Source of the DNA: Polaribacter marinus
Lineage (GTDB): Bacteria; Bacteroidota; Bacteroidia; Flavobacteriales; Flavobacteriaceae
Assembly: GCF_022662535.1 (NCBI RefSeq)
Contig: NZ_JAKQYM010000001.1
Span: forward strand, 667,211-731,210
Direction of reading: 5' to 3'
DNA: 64,000 nt
Of the stretch, positions 54,616-63,399 are shown piece after piece. The notes below the pieces were generated by a model. The model searched no databases. It saw only the letters and a list, made by a program, of their open reading frames with translations, and was not told the origin of the DNA. A program made the position numbers and the translations under genes. Positions within the stretch are counted from its first letter, which is position 1, and every line of letters begins with the position of its first letter.

Positions 54616-55899
54616 ATGAAAACAATCCTAAATCCACCAGAAAAAGATTGGACTACAATTCTAGAAAGACCTACTATAACCGTAGGTGATATAGAATTAA
54701 CTGTCAATCAGGTTTTTGACGATGTAAAAAGAAATGGAAATTCTGCTATAGATAAGTACACTTCAATTTTTGATGGTATTTCTTTAGAAAATAGTTTAGT
54801 ATCAAAAGAAGAAATTAAAGAAGCAATGGCAACTGTTTCAAAAGATTTAAAAGATGCTATTGCAGTTGCAAAAGAAAATATCACAAAATTTCACAAAGCC
54901 CAAAAAACAGCAAAAGTTTTTATAGAAACGGCAAATGGTGTTGCTTGTTGGCAAGAAAAAAGACCTATTCAAAAAGTAGGTTTGTATATTCCAGGAGGTA
55001 CAGCTCCACTTTTTTCAACAGTTCTAATGTTAGCTGTTCCTGCTCAAATAGCGGGATGCAAAGAAATTGTTTTGTGTTCTCCACCCAATAAACTTGGTAA
55101 AATTAATCCTGCTATTTTGTATGCTGCAAATCTTTGCGGTGTAACAAAAATTATAAAAGTTGGCGGAATACAAGCTATTGCAGGTTTAACCTTTGGAACA
55201 GAAACAATTCCACAAGTATATAAAATTTTTGGTCCAGGAAATCAGTTTGTAACAGTAGCAAAACAATTAGCAACAAAATTTGGAGTTGCCATTGATATGC
55301 CTGCTGGACCAAGTGAATTATTAGTTGTTGCAGATGATACTGCTAATGCAAGTTATGTTGCGTCGGATTTGTTAAGTCAAGCAGAACATGGTGCCGATAG
55401 TCAAGTTATTTTAGTTTCTACTTCAAAAGATTTAATTGCTAAAGTTGAAATTGAAATAGAAAAACAAATTGTAGAATTGACAAGATTTGAAATTGCTCAA
55501 AAAGCAATCAATAATTCTAAATCAATTTTTGTTGAGAATGATAAAATTGCATTGGAATTAATCAATGAATATGGACCAGAACATTTTATTGTTTGTACTA
55601 ATAATAACGATTTTTATGTAGACAATATCGAAAATGCAGGTTCTGTATTTATTGGTAATTATTCGCCAGAAAGTGCAGGTGATTATGCTTCTGGAACCAA
55701 CCATACTTTACCAACAAATGGGTTTTCAAAAGCCTATTCAGGTGTAAATTTAGACAGTTTTACAAAGAGTATTACTTTTCAAAAAATATCAAAAGTAGGA
55801 ATTCAAACAATTGGAAGATCTATTGAAATAATGGCAGCTGCAGAAGGTTTAGATGCGCATAAAAATGCAGTTTCAATTCGCTTAAAAGATTTGCAATAA
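54616..55899 (+). CDS. hisD: Histidinol dehydrogenase
   Basis: Oxidises histidinol to histidine in two NAD-dependent steps. 427 residues from the ATG at 54616 (KTILNPPEKDW). The more upstream ATG at 54601 lies inside a GGGTT/AACCC palindrome and would add five residues. Conserved: KVGLYIPGGTAPLFST, FGPGNQFVTVAKQ, DMPAGPSELLV, LSQAEHGADSQ (zinc ligands) and GPEHFIV, SAGDYASGTNHTLPT. Confidence 0.95.
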   Translation: MKTILNPPEKDWTTILERPTITVGDIELTVNQVFDDVKRNGNSAIDKYTSIFDGISLENSLVSKEEIKEAMATVSKDLKDAIAVAKENITKFHKAQKTAKVFIETANGVACWQEKRPIQKVGLYIPGGTAPLFSTVLMLAVPAQIAGCKEIVLCSPPNKLGKINPAILYAANLCGVTKIIKVGGIQAIAGLTFGTETIPQVYKIFGPGNQFVTVAKQLATKFGVAIDMPAGPSELLVVADDTANASYVASDLLSQAEHGADSQVILVSTSKDLIAKVEIEIEKQIVELTRFEIAQKAINNSKSIFVENDKIALELINEYGPEHFIVCTNNNDFYVDNIENAGSVFIGNYSPESAGDYASGTNHTLPTNGFSKAYSGVNLDSFTKSITFQKISKVGIQTIGRSIEIMAAAEGLDAHKNAVSIRLKDLQ

Positions 55900-55912
55900 A
55901 AATGTAACAAAA

Positions 55913-55928
55913 ACTCCTTTTTTGGAGT
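55913..55928 (+). repeat. Small hairpin between hisD and hisC
   Basis: ACTCC / GGAGT with a six-T loop. Weak; listed because every junction in the operon has a palindrome. Confidence 0.35.
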
Positions 55929-55937
55929 CTTTAAAAT

Positions 55938-56993
55938 ATGAAAACAAACTTCAACATCAATAGCCTACTAAGAGAAAATATCAAATCTCTAAAACCTTAT
56001 TCCTCTGCTAGAGATGAATATAAAGATATAACGACTAAAAAAATGATTTTCTTAGATGCGAATGAAAATCCTTTTGAAAATGGTGTAAATCGTTATCCAG
56101 ATCCTCAACAAAATAATGTAAAAAATTTACTTTCTAAAATTAAAACAGTTTCTAAAGAAAATATTTTATTAGGAAATGGGAGTGATGAAGTTTTAGATTT
56201 GATTTTTAGAGCCTTTTGCGAACCTAATAAAGATAATATCATCACTTTACCACCAACTTATGGAATGTATGATGTACTCGCAAACATAAATGCAATTCAA
56301 AATAGAGAGGTGTTGTTAAATAAAGATTTTCAACCAAAAGTAAACCAAATATTAGAAACAGCAGATACAAATAGTAAAGTGTTGTTTTTATGTTCACCCA
56401 ATAATCCTACAGGAAATACTTTTACTGTTGATGCTGTTGAAGAGTTATTGACAAAATTTAATGGTTTAGTTATTTTAGATGAGGCATATATCGATTTTTC
56501 TAAGCATAAGAGTTGGTTAGAAAAATTAGAGAAATTTCCAAATTTAATAATTACTCAAACTTTATCGAAAGCCTTTGGTTTGGCGGGAATTCGTTTAGGC
56601 GTTTGTTATGCCTCTAAAGAAATTATCAAAGTTTTAAATAACATAAAACCTCCTTATAACGTTAATGAGTTAACACAGCAAAAAGCAATTATACGTCTTC
56701 AGCAAATAGATGAAATTCAAAATGAAATTGCTCAATTAGTTAGTGAAAGAAAACGTCTTAAAAATGAATTAGAAAGTTCTATAAGTTATGTTGAAAAGGT
56801 GTATTCATCTGATGCTAACTTTTTATTAATAAAAGTTGATGATGCAAATAAACGTTACAATCAATTAATTGATTATGGTGTGGTAATAAGAAATAGAACG
56901 ACACAGCCATTATGTGAAAATTGTTTGCGTATCAGTGTTGGGATTTGTGAAGAAAATCAAAAATTATTAAGAGCTTTAAAAGCAATACAATAA
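55938..56993 (+). CDS. hisC: Histidinol-phosphate aminotransferase
   Basis: PLP enzyme that converts imidazole acetol phosphate to histidinol phosphate with glutamate. 351 residues. LDANENPFE near the start, LCSPNNPTGN, VILDEAYIDFS and the PLP-lysine motif TLSKAFGLAGIRLG (Lys about 213) are intact. Confidence 0.95.
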   Translation: MKTNFNINSLLRENIKSLKPYSSARDEYKDITTKKMIFLDANENPFENGVNRYPDPQQNNVKNLLSKIKTVSKENILLGNGSDEVLDLIFRAFCEPNKDNIITLPPTYGMYDVLANINAIQNREVLLNKDFQPKVNQILETADTNSKVLFLCSPNNPTGNTFTVDAVEELLTKFNGLVILDEAYIDFSKHKSWLEKLEKFPNLIITQTLSKAFGLAGIRLGVCYASKEIIKVLNNIKPPYNVNELTQQKAIIRLQQIDEIQNEIAQLVSERKRLKNELESSISYVEKVYSSDANFLLIKVDDANKRYNQLIDYGVVIRNRTTQPLCENCLRISVGICEENQKLLRALKAIQ

Positions 56994-57015
56994 ATAAAGC
57001 TATTGATTATTCGTC

Positions 57016-57056
57016 TTTAGCATTTTGCTAAAAGTTGAAAGCCAAAAGCCAAAAAT
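57016..57056 (+). repeat. Hairpin plus AAGCCAA heptamers before hisB
   Basis: TTTAGCA / TGCTAAA hairpin (57016-57032) followed by two heptamers AAGCCAA (57039-57052) and a partial third. Closely related to the elements before hisH and at 34698-34780. Confidence 0.6.
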
Positions 57057-57062
57057 TACAAT

Positions 57063-58199
57063 ATGAAAAAAGTATTATTTATAGACAGAGACGGAACCTT
57101 AGTTCTAGAACCGCCAGTAGATTATCAATTAGATAGCTTAGAAAAGTTAGAATTTTACCCAAAAGTATTTCAATACATGGCAAAAATTGCTTCAGAATTG
57201 GATTACGAATTGGTAATGGTTACCAACCAAGATGGTTTGGGTACAGCTTCTTTTCCAGAAGATACTTTTTGGCCTGCTCAAAATAAAGTAATATCAGCTT
57301 TTGAAAAAGAAGGCGTTGTTTTCTCTGAGGTTTGTATTGATAAAACGTTTCCGCATGAAAATGCAGAAACTCGTAAGCCAAGAACCGGTTTGTTAACCAA
57401 ATATTTTTCTGAAGAATATGATTTGGCAAACTCTTTTGTGTTAGGTGATAGAATTACCGACATGGAATTGGCTAAAAATTTAGGAGCTAAAGGAATTTTT
57501 TTATCAGAAAATCCAGAATTGGGTGCTGATGAAGTAGAGGCTGATGTAAAAGCAATTCATGATTGTATTGCTTTAACTTCTACCGATTGGAAAACTATTT
57601 ATGAGTTTTTAAAATTAGAAGATAGAGTTTCGGAAATTACAAGAAACACCAACGAAACTAAGATTTATATCAAACTAAATTTAGACGGTTCTGGTAAAAA
57701 TGATATTTCTACAGGCGTTAAGTTTTTCGACCACATGTTAGATCAAATTGGTCGTCATGGTGCGATGGATTTAACCGTAAAAGTGGATGGAGATTTAGAG
57801 GTTGATGAACATCACACCATAGAAGATACCATGATTGCTTTAGGAGAATTGTTCCACAAAGCCTTAGGAAATAAATTAGGAATAGAACGTTACGGATTCT
57901 GTTTGCCAATGGATGATTGTTTGGCACAAGCTGCTGTAGATTTTGGAGGAAGACCATGGATTGAGTGGGATGCTGAATTTAATCGTGAAATGATTGGAGA
58001 CATGCCTACCGAAATGTTTTTCCACTTGTTTAAATCGTTTACAGACGGAGCCAAATGTAATTTAAACATTAAGGCTGAAGGAGTAAATGAGCATCATAAA
58101 ATTGAAGGAATTTTTAAGGCTTTTGCAAAAGCGATGAAAATGGCGGTTAAAAGAGACGCAAACAAGATGTTTTTACCATCAACAAAAGGAGTGTTGTAA
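57063..58199 (+). CDS. hisB: Bifunctional histidinol-phosphatase / imidazoleglycerol-phosphate dehydratase
   Basis: 378 residues. N-terminal HAD phosphatase (about 1-165; nucleophile motif [32 protein letters not shown]) fused to the dehydratase (about 185-378; [33 protein letters not shown] with the metal His clusters). Catalyses the sixth and eighth steps. The fused form is common in Bacteroidota and gammaproteobacteria. Confidence 0.96.
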   Translation: MKKVLFIDRDGTLVLEPPVDYQLDSLEKLEFYPKVFQYMAKIASELDYELVMVTNQDGLGTASFPEDTFWPAQNKVISAFEKEGVVFSEVCIDKTFPHENAETRKPRTGLLTKYFSEEYDLANSFVLGDRITDMELAKNLGAKGIFLSENPELGADEVEADVKAIHDCIALTSTDWKTIYEFLKLEDRVSEITRNTNETKIYIKLNLDGSGKNDISTGVKFFDHMLDQIGRHGAMDLTVKVDGDLEVDEHHTIEDTMIALGELFHKALGNKLGIERYGFCLPMDDCLAQAAVDFGGRPWIEWDAEFNREMIGDMPTEMFFHLFKSFTDGAKCNLNIKAEGVNEHHKIEGIFKAFAKAMKMAVKRDANKMFLPSTKGVL

Positions 58200-58210
58200 A
58201 ATTACCTTTA

Positions 58211-58251
58211 GCTATTAGCCATTTGCTAATAGCCAAAAGCTAAAAGCTAAA
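58211..58251 (+). repeat. Hairpin plus AGCYAAA heptamers before hisH
   Basis: GCTATTAGC / GCTAATAGC (9-bp perfect stem, 58211-58233), running into AGCCAAA, AGCTAAA, AGCTAAA (58231-58251). The last heptamer ends two bases before the hisH ATG. Confidence 0.65.
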
Positions 58252-58253
58252 GA

Positions 58254-58835
58254 ATGAAATTAGTCATTATAGATTACGGAGCAGGAAATATAAAAAGTAT
58301 TCAGTTTGCCTTTAAACGTTTAGGAGTAGATGCTATTTTGTCAAATAATATAGATGAAATAAAAGGAGCAGATAAAGTGATTTTTCCAGGAGTTGGAGAA
58401 GCAAGTTCTGCCATAAAAATGTTGCAAGAAAGCAGATTGGATAAGGTAATTCCTACTTTAAAACAACCGGTTTTAGGGATTTGTTTAGGAATGCAGTTAA
58501 TGTGTAATTCCTCTGAAGAAGGAAATACAAAAGGATTGGGTATTTTTGATGTAGCTATAAAAAAGTTTTCGAAAGCTGTAAAAGTTCCGCAAATGGGGTG
58601 GAATGTGATTTATAATTTGAAATCTGATTTATTTACAGGAATTAAAGAAAAAGAATTCATGTATTTAGTGCATAGTTTTTATGCAGAAAATTGTGAAGAA
58701 GCCATTGCAACGACAGATTATGAATTTGAATATGCATCTGCTTTACAAAAAAATAATTTTTACGGAACTCAGTTTCATCCAGAGAAGAGTGGAAAAGTTG
58801 GGGAACAAATATTGAAGAATTTTTTGGCACTTTAG
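58254..58835 (+). CDS. hisH: Imidazole glycerol phosphate synthase, glutaminase subunit
   Basis: Releases ammonia from glutamine and channels it to HisF. 193 residues, class I glutamine amidotransferase with IDYGAGNIKSIQFA, oxyanion/nucleophile loop LGICLGMQLM (catalytic Cys about 76) and the His-Glu pair in QFHPEKSG. Confidence 0.95.
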   Translation: MKLVIIDYGAGNIKSIQFAFKRLGVDAILSNNIDEIKGADKVIFPGVGEASSAIKMLQESRLDKVIPTLKQPVLGICLGMQLMCNSSEEGNTKGLGIFDVAIKKFSKAVKVPQMGWNVIYNLKSDLFTGIKEKEFMYLVHSFYAENCEEAIATTDYEFEYASALQKNNFYGTQFHPEKSGKVGEQILKNFLAL

Positions 58836-58842
58836 CGTCATT

Positions 58843-58857
58843 CTGAACTTGTTTCAG
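58843..58857 (+). repeat. Left inverted repeat of the GIY-YIG insert
   Basis: CTGAACTTGTTTCAG within CGTCATTCTGAAC..., eight bases after the hisH stop. The wider CGTCATTCTGAACTTGTTTC form is, from memory, a frequent dispersed repeat in Flavobacteriaceae. Confidence 0.85.
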
Positions 58858-58881
58858 AATTTATTGTTTTCAGTTAATTAA

Positions 58882-59175
58882 ATGATGAATTATTACTGTT
58901 ACATTTTATCAAATAAAAATAGAACCTTACTTTATGTTGGTTCTACTAATAATTTAGAAAAAAGAATTAAAGTTCATAAGTCTGGAAATGGAGCTAATTT
59001 TACAAGAAAATATAATGTTTTTGACTTAATATATTTTGAAATATTTAGTGATAATAAAACTGCGAGAAAGAGAGAAAGACAATTGAAGAATTGGCATAAA
59101 GAGTGGAAATGGAATTTTGTAAAAAAAAACGAATCCAGATTTAAAAACATTAGAATTAGAATAAAAAGACCCTGA
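58882..59175 (+). CDS. Stand-alone GIY-YIG nuclease-domain protein
   Basis: 97 residues, a single GIY-YIG domain: YCYILSNKNRTLLYVGSTNN gives the GIY (as CYI) and YIG (as YVG) pieces, LEKRI supplies the conserved Arg, and ARKRERQLKNW the metal-binding Glu. This is the UvrC/homing-endonuclease fold without a DNA-binding fusion. It sits between hisH and hisA, where no related operon needs a gene, and is flanked by inverted repeats. Strongly basic C-terminus. Starts at one of two adjacent ATGs. Confidence 0.9.
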   Translation: MMNYYCYILSNKNRTLLYVGSTNNLEKRIKVHKSGNGANFTRKYNVFDLIYFEIFSDNKTARKRERQLKNWHKEWKWNFVKKNESRFKNIRIRIKRP

Positions 59176-59186
59176 AACAAGTTCAG
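59172..59186 (-). repeat. Right inverted repeat of the GIY-YIG insert
   Basis: CTGAAACAAGTTCAG, the exact reverse complement of the left repeat, inside the larger palindrome CCCTGAA / TTCAGGG (59170-59188). It overlaps the GIY-YIG stop codon at 59173-59175. Confidence 0.85.
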
Positions 59187-59207
59187 GGTTGATTAACAAG
59201 TTGATCA

Positions 59208-59945
59208 ATGAGAATAATACCAGCCATAGATATTATAGACGGAAAATGTGTCCGTTTAACAAAAGGTGATTATAATACCAAGAAAATTTACAACGAAAAT
59301 CCGTTAGAAGTAGCCAAAGAATTTGAAGCTGCAGGAATCGAATATTTACATGTTGTAGATTTAGATGGTGCAAAAGCAAGTCAGATTATCAACTATAGAG
59401 TATTAGAGCAAATTGCTTCTAAAACCAATTTAAAAATTGATTTTGGTGGTGGTTTAAAATCTGATAAAGATCTAGAAATTGCTTTTAATTCTGGTGCAAA
59501 TCAAATTACGGGAGGAAGTATTGCTGTAAAAAATGCTGAAATATTTGAAAGCTGGATTTCAACATATGGTTCAGAAAAAATTATTTTAGGAGCCGATTTT
59601 TATCCTGATGCAACAGGAGGAAAGATTGCAACCAATGGTTGGCAAGAAGAAAGTTCTTTAGAATTGATTCCGTTTATTTCTGATTATCAGCAAATAGGAA
59701 TTCAGTATATCATTTGTACAGATATTTCTAAAGACGGCATGTTAGAAGGACCAAGTTTCGATATCTATCAACAGATTTTGTCCGAAGTAAAAAATGTAAA
59801 ATTAATTGCTTCTGGAGGAATTTCTGCTTTTGATGAATTGCCAAAATTAGCAGAAAATGGTTGTGAAGCTGTTATTATTGGAAAAGCAATTTATGAGAAT
59901 AAAATTAGCTTAAAACAATTAGAACAATTTATATTAACAAAATAA
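59208..59945 (+). CDS. hisA: Phosphoribosylformimino-5-aminoimidazole carboxamide ribotide isomerase
   Basis: Fourth step; Amadori isomerisation of ProFAR. 245-residue TIM barrel with two internal half-barrel repeats: [19 protein letters not shown] (catalytic Asp8), [14 protein letters not shown], and [14 protein letters not shown] (second Asp), IASGGIS for phosphate binding. Confidence 0.95.
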   Translation: MRIIPAIDIIDGKCVRLTKGDYNTKKIYNENPLEVAKEFEAAGIEYLHVVDLDGAKASQIINYRVLEQIASKTNLKIDFGGGLKSDKDLEIAFNSGANQITGGSIAVKNAEIFESWISTYGSEKIILGADFYPDATGGKIATNGWQEESSLELIPFISDYQQIGIQYIICTDISKDGMLEGPSFDIYQQILSEVKNVKLIASGGISAFDELPKLAENGCEAVIIGKAIYENKISLKQLEQFILTK

Positions 59946-59947
59946 AT

Positions 59948-60011
59948 GTCATTGCGAGGAACGAAGCAATCTCTTAATTAATAGACAGATTGCTTCGTGC
60001 CTCGCAATGAC
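59948..60011. repeat. 64-bp palindromic element between hisA and hisF
   Basis: A 25-base left arm (59948-59972, starting GTCATTGCGAGGAACGAAGC) pairs with a right arm (59987-60011, ending CCTCGCAATGAC) with one mismatch. Starts three bases after the hisA stop. GTCATTGCGAGG...CCTCGCAATGAC repeats are, from memory, dispersed in Bacteroidota genomes. Confidence 0.9.
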
Positions 60012-60024
60012 GAATTAGAATAAA

Positions 60025-60780
60025 ATGTTAACAAAAAGAATAGTACCTTGTTTAGATATTAAAAACGGAAGAACTGTAAAAGGTGTCAATTTCGTTAATT
60101 TAATAGATGCAGGAGATCCGGTGGTTTTAGCAAAACAATATGCAGATTTAGGTGCAGACGAATTGGTTTTCTTAGATATTGCTGCAACTTTAGAAAATAG
60201 AGGAACTACCTTAGACATGGTTTTAAAAGTAGCCGAACAAGTAAATATTCCGTTTACTGTTGGTGGTGGAATTTCTTCTGTAGAACATGTAGATAAATTG
60301 TTAAAGTGTGGTGCAGATAAGGTTTCTATTAACTCTTCCGCAGTAAAAAGACCAGATTTAATAAACGAGTTGGCAGAGAAATTCGGAAGTCAGTGTGTGG
60401 TGGTTGCAATTGATGCAAAAAAAATTGATGGAGAATGGTTTGTACACTTGGCAGGAGGAACAATTCCTACGGATATCAAACTTTTTGAATGGGCTAAAGA
60501 AGTAGAAGAACGTGGAGCAGGAGAAATTTTATTTACTTCTATGAATCATGATGGCACAAAAGCAGGTTTTGCAAATGAAGCTTTGGCACATTTATCAGAA
60601 TTATTAAACATACCAATTATTGCTTCTGGTGGTGCAGGAACAATTCAGCATTTTGCAGATACGTTTACAAAAGGAAAAGCAGACGCTGCTTTAGCTGCGA
60701 GTGTTTTTCACTTCGGAGAAATACCAATTTTAGAGTTAAAAGAGGAGTTAAAAAAACAAAATATACCAGTGCGATTGTAA
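60025..60780 (+). CDS. hisF: Imidazole glycerol phosphate synthase, cyclase subunit
   Basis: Uses ammonia from HisH to form IGP and AICAR. 251-residue TIM barrel: [19 protein letters not shown] (catalytic Asp11), [32 protein letters not shown] (second Asp) and IIASGGAGT. Confidence 0.96.
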   Translation: MLTKRIVPCLDIKNGRTVKGVNFVNLIDAGDPVVLAKQYADLGADELVFLDIAATLENRGTTLDMVLKVAEQVNIPFTVGGGISSVEHVDKLLKCGADKVSINSSAVKRPDLINELAEKFGSQCVVVAIDAKKIDGEWFVHLAGGTIPTDIKLFEWAKEVEERGAGEILFTSMNHDGTKAGFANEALAHLSELLNIPIIASGGAGTIQHFADTFTKGKADAALAASVFHFGEIPILELKEELKKQNIPVRL

Positions 60781-60781
60781 C

Positions 60782-60864
60782 GTCATTACGAGGAAGAATG
60801 ACGAAGTAATCTTACAATATAAAATCAGATTGCTACAGCAAATTATTATTTGCTTCGCAATGAC
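60782..60864. repeat. 83-bp degenerate palindromic element between hisF and hisIE
   Basis: Left end GTCATTACGAGGAAGAATGA and right end TGCTTCGCAATGAC are relatives of the arms of the hisA-hisF element, but the arms have diverged and pair poorly. Probably an older copy of the same family. Confidence 0.7.
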
Positions 60865-60878
60865 AGAAAATAAATAAA

Positions 60879-61478
60879 ATGAATATAGATTTTAATAAAA
60901 ACAACGACGGATTAGTACCCGCAATCATTCAAGATGCAACTACTAAAAATGTATTGATGTTGGGATACATGAATGAAGAAGCGTTTGCAAAAACGAAAGA
61001 AACTAAATTAGTTACTTTCTTTTCTAGAACTAAAAATAGACTTTGGACCAAAGGTGAAGAAAGTGGAAATGTACTGAATTTAGTGGATATTAAACTAGAT
61101 TGTGATAATGATACATTATTAGTTTTTGTTAATCCGAATGGACCAACCTGCCATAAAGGAACAGATACGTGTTGGGGAGAAGAAAACAAATCAAATTATG
61201 GTTTCTTTTCTACTTTAGAAGATGTTATTACAGAAAGAGTGGCTAATAAAGATACTCAGAAATCTTACGTAGCAAGTTTATTTGCTAAAGGAATTAATAA
61301 AGTTGCGCAGAAAGTAGGAGAGGAAGCAGTAGAAACTGTTATTGAAGCAATGGATAATAATGATGAATTATTTATCTATGAATCGGCAGATTTAATGTTT
61401 CACTACTTAATGTTGCTGCAAGCAAAAGGTTTTACTTTAAAAGATATTGAAGCAGAATTAAAAGGTAGACATAAATAA
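60879..61478 (+). CDS. hisI: Bifunctional phosphoribosyl-AMP cyclohydrolase / phosphoribosyl-ATP pyrophosphatase
   Basis: HisIE fusion, 199 residues, steps two and three. N half (about 1-105) is the cyclohydrolase with VTFFSRTKNRLWTKGEESGN, KLDCDND and GPTCHKGTDTCW (zinc Cys and His). C half is the pyrophosphatase with KVGEEAVETVIEA and LMFHYLMLL. Last gene of the operon, closed by a strong terminator. Confidence 0.96.
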   Translation: MNIDFNKNNDGLVPAIIQDATTKNVLMLGYMNEEAFAKTKETKLVTFFSRTKNRLWTKGEESGNVLNLVDIKLDCDNDTLLVFVNPNGPTCHKGTDTCWGEENKSNYGFFSTLEDVITERVANKDTQKSYVASLFAKGINKVAQKVGEEAVETVIEAMDNNDELFIYESADLMFHYLMLLQAKGFTLKDIEAELKGRHK

Positions 61479-61500
61479 TTTGATTTTATACTTATAAAGT

Positions 61501-61535
61501 AAAAAACCTCACAGTATTAATTGTGAGGTTTTTTT
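61501..61535. terminator. Terminator of the histidine operon
   Basis: Perfect 13-bp stem AAAAAACCTCACA / TGTGAGGTTTTTT with an 8-base loop; also usable by the convergent gene. Confidence 0.92.
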
Positions 61536-61557
61536 AATGGATTATAATTTAGTCAGC

Positions 61558-62508
61558 TTAATAATCGTTCATCAAAATAACTTTAAAATTAGGATAGTTT
61601 TCTTTAAATTCTTTTTCTAAACCAATTACATGAGCTGCTCCAATAATAACAATATTTCTTTGTTTTTTTGATTTGATAACTTCATTTGAAATGTTTTTAG
61701 CAATTCTCATATTTCTTTCATCAAAATATTTTCTTCCTTCTTTACAGCCTTCAGTATCTTGTACTACATAAGAAAACGAAGCCATATCATGCAATTGTTG
61801 TAATGATTTTCTTTTATTAGTATGAGTACCCAAACCTCTAAAAATTGCAGGAATAATTGCACTGTTATAACTTTTTTTATTCAGTTTAACATTTGCTGCG
61901 TTATTACCGTTTTTAACACCTTCTTTATTGCATTTATCCCAAGCTGTATGATATTCCTTATTGGTTTGCTGATCATCAATATTTATCACTCTTTTTTGAT
62001 TCATAGATAAGGCTAACTTATAGGTTAAATCTCCATCTTCATGTCTTGTCGGTTTTTGTGCGCCTTTTATTCCGTACTTTTTGATATATGAATAGTATTC
62101 ATAATTTCCATTATCTCTTTTGTAAATGAATGAATTGATTAGATACTCTAAATCAGCATCATTCATGTCTTTAAAATGTTTATGAATGGTTGTGTTGAAT
62201 TTTGCTTCATTAAAGTTAAAACTCTTTTGTAAAGAGTCCGATAATTTATAAAACGTTTTATATCCATTAGACCATCCATTTTTTAAATACTCCCAAGAAA
62301 TAGAATCATTTGCCATTGGCGATTCTACATAAATAGCTTCTGGTTTGTATTTTTTTGCAAACTTCAGCATCGGTTTGTAACTATTCTTTACAATTTTAGG
62401 AACCGTATGCATGGTTCCAATAATTATAATTTCTTGTGGTTTATTTTGTGATGATAAAACAAATATTGATAAAAATAATACGGTAATAAAAGTGATTTGA
62501 GTTTTCAT
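61558..62508 (-). CDS. Secreted TraB/GumN-like (DUF5694-type) protein
   Basis: 316 residues with a signal peptide (FITVLFLSIFVLSS). The opening IIIIGTMHTVPK and the ending IVIIGAAHVIGLEKEF are the two GxxH motifs of the TraB/TIKI/EreA-like fold, a putative metal-dependent hydrolase family. EAIYVESPMA and the internal TRHEDGDLTYKLAL support the assignment. Role unknown. Confidence 0.78.
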   Translation of the reverse strand: MKTQITFITVLFLSIFVLSSQNKPQEIIIIGTMHTVPKIVKNSYKPMLKFAKKYKPEAIYVESPMANDSISWEYLKNGWSNGYKTFYKLSDSLQKSFNFNEAKFNTTIHKHFKDMNDADLEYLINSFIYKRDNGNYEYYSYIKKYGIKGAQKPTRHEDGDLTYKLALSMNQKRVINIDDQQTNKEYHTAWDKCNKEGVKNGNNAANVKLNKKSYNSAIIPAIFRGLGTHTNKRKSLQQLHDMASFSYVVQDTEGCKEGRKYFDERNMRIAKNISNEVIKSKKQRNIVIIGAAHVIGLEKEFKENYPNFKVILMNDY

Positions 62509-62601
62509 AATAATAGATTTTGTGATTAAACTTCCTGAGACAAAACTAGAAAGTAAATCACAATAAAATCAATATGAATAGGTGTTTGGGGCGAAATGCA
62601 G

Positions 62602-63399
62602 CTATTCTGTGGTAGAATTCAAAACGGTTTTTACATCATTTTGATAGGTTCTAGAAACTGGCACTTCTATGTGGTGAAATAATATAACAAACAATTTACT
62701 ATTAGCTGTTTTCCACTGTAAAAAATGAAAGGGATTGATTACATAAGAACGATGTGTTCTTAAAAGTTGTGGAAATTCATCAGCAATAACTGATAACTTA
62801 TTTCTAATTAAATGTTTCTTTAATTCATTTCCTGATACATAAAAAACTTCGATATAATTATCTGAAGATTGAATGCAAATAATGTCATTTAAAAATAAAC
62901 GTAAACCTTCATAATTTCCTTCGCCTTTAATTTCAATTTTAAGTGCTTCTGTTTGTTTATTCTTGTATTTTCCAAAAGCAAAACGGCCAAAAATAATGAT
63001 GGGCAAAATAGTAGAAAGTACCGGTAAAATAATTGTTTTTAAATGAAAACTTAAATCATGTGGATTGGGTTCTCCAGGTACAATTACATATAGATAAAAC
63101 AATCTTGTACTCACAATTCCAATACTTATAAAAATAAATAAGAATAAAATTTCAGTTTTTATAAACCAATTTTCATTATTTTTTTTAAATAAAAAATGCT
63201 GAATTGGTAAGAAAAGTAAATAACAAAAAGCACCTAATACACCATAGAGTGGTAAATAAATCAATTTTTCTGTACGATTAAAAACACTTACATCAAAAGG
63301 TTCTGTAAAATATAGAAAAACAAAAATCCAAATGGCTAAACCAAATGCAATGATAAAATGATGTTTTATGGAAGGATCAAAAGGGTATTTTTTATTCAA
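62602..63399 (-). CDS. Membrane-bound LytTR-family transcription regulator
   Basis: 265 residues. Four hydrophobic segments in the first 145 residues form a membrane domain; the C-terminal 100 residues are a LytTR DNA-binding domain (INDIICIQSSDNYIEVFY-like: NDIICIQSSDNYIEV, then LLRTHRSYVINPFH and VPVSRTY). Start codon is TTG at 63399; no in-frame ATG exists before the membrane domain, and the start overlaps the stop of the upstream gene by 8 bp, so translation is probably coupled. Confidence 0.88.
   Translation of the reverse strand: MNKKYPFDPSIKHHFIIAFGLAIWIFVFLYFTEPFDVSVFNRTEKLIYLPLYGVLGAFCYLLFLPIQHFLFKKNNENWFIKTEILFLFIFISIGIVSTRLFYLYVIVPGEPNPHDLSFHLKTIILPVLSTILPIIIFGRFAFGKYKNKQTEALKIEIKGEGNYEGLRLFLNDIICIQSSDNYIEVFYVSGNELKKHLIRNKLSVIADEFPQLLRTHRSYVINPFHFLQWKTANSKLFVILFHHIEVPVSRTYQNDVKTVLNSTTE

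Larger units (their letters stand above)
58836..59190 (+). mobile_element. Candidate repeat-bounded GIY-YIG element inside the his operon
   Basis: A roughly 355-bp insert between hisH and hisA, containing one GIY-YIG gene and bounded by CTGAACTTGTTTCAG (58843-58857) and its exact reverse complement (59172-59186); a solo copy lies at 54534-54548. The right repeat contains the GIY-YIG stop codon. No target-site duplication could be recognised by eye. Mobility is inference from this layout. Confidence 0.5.
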
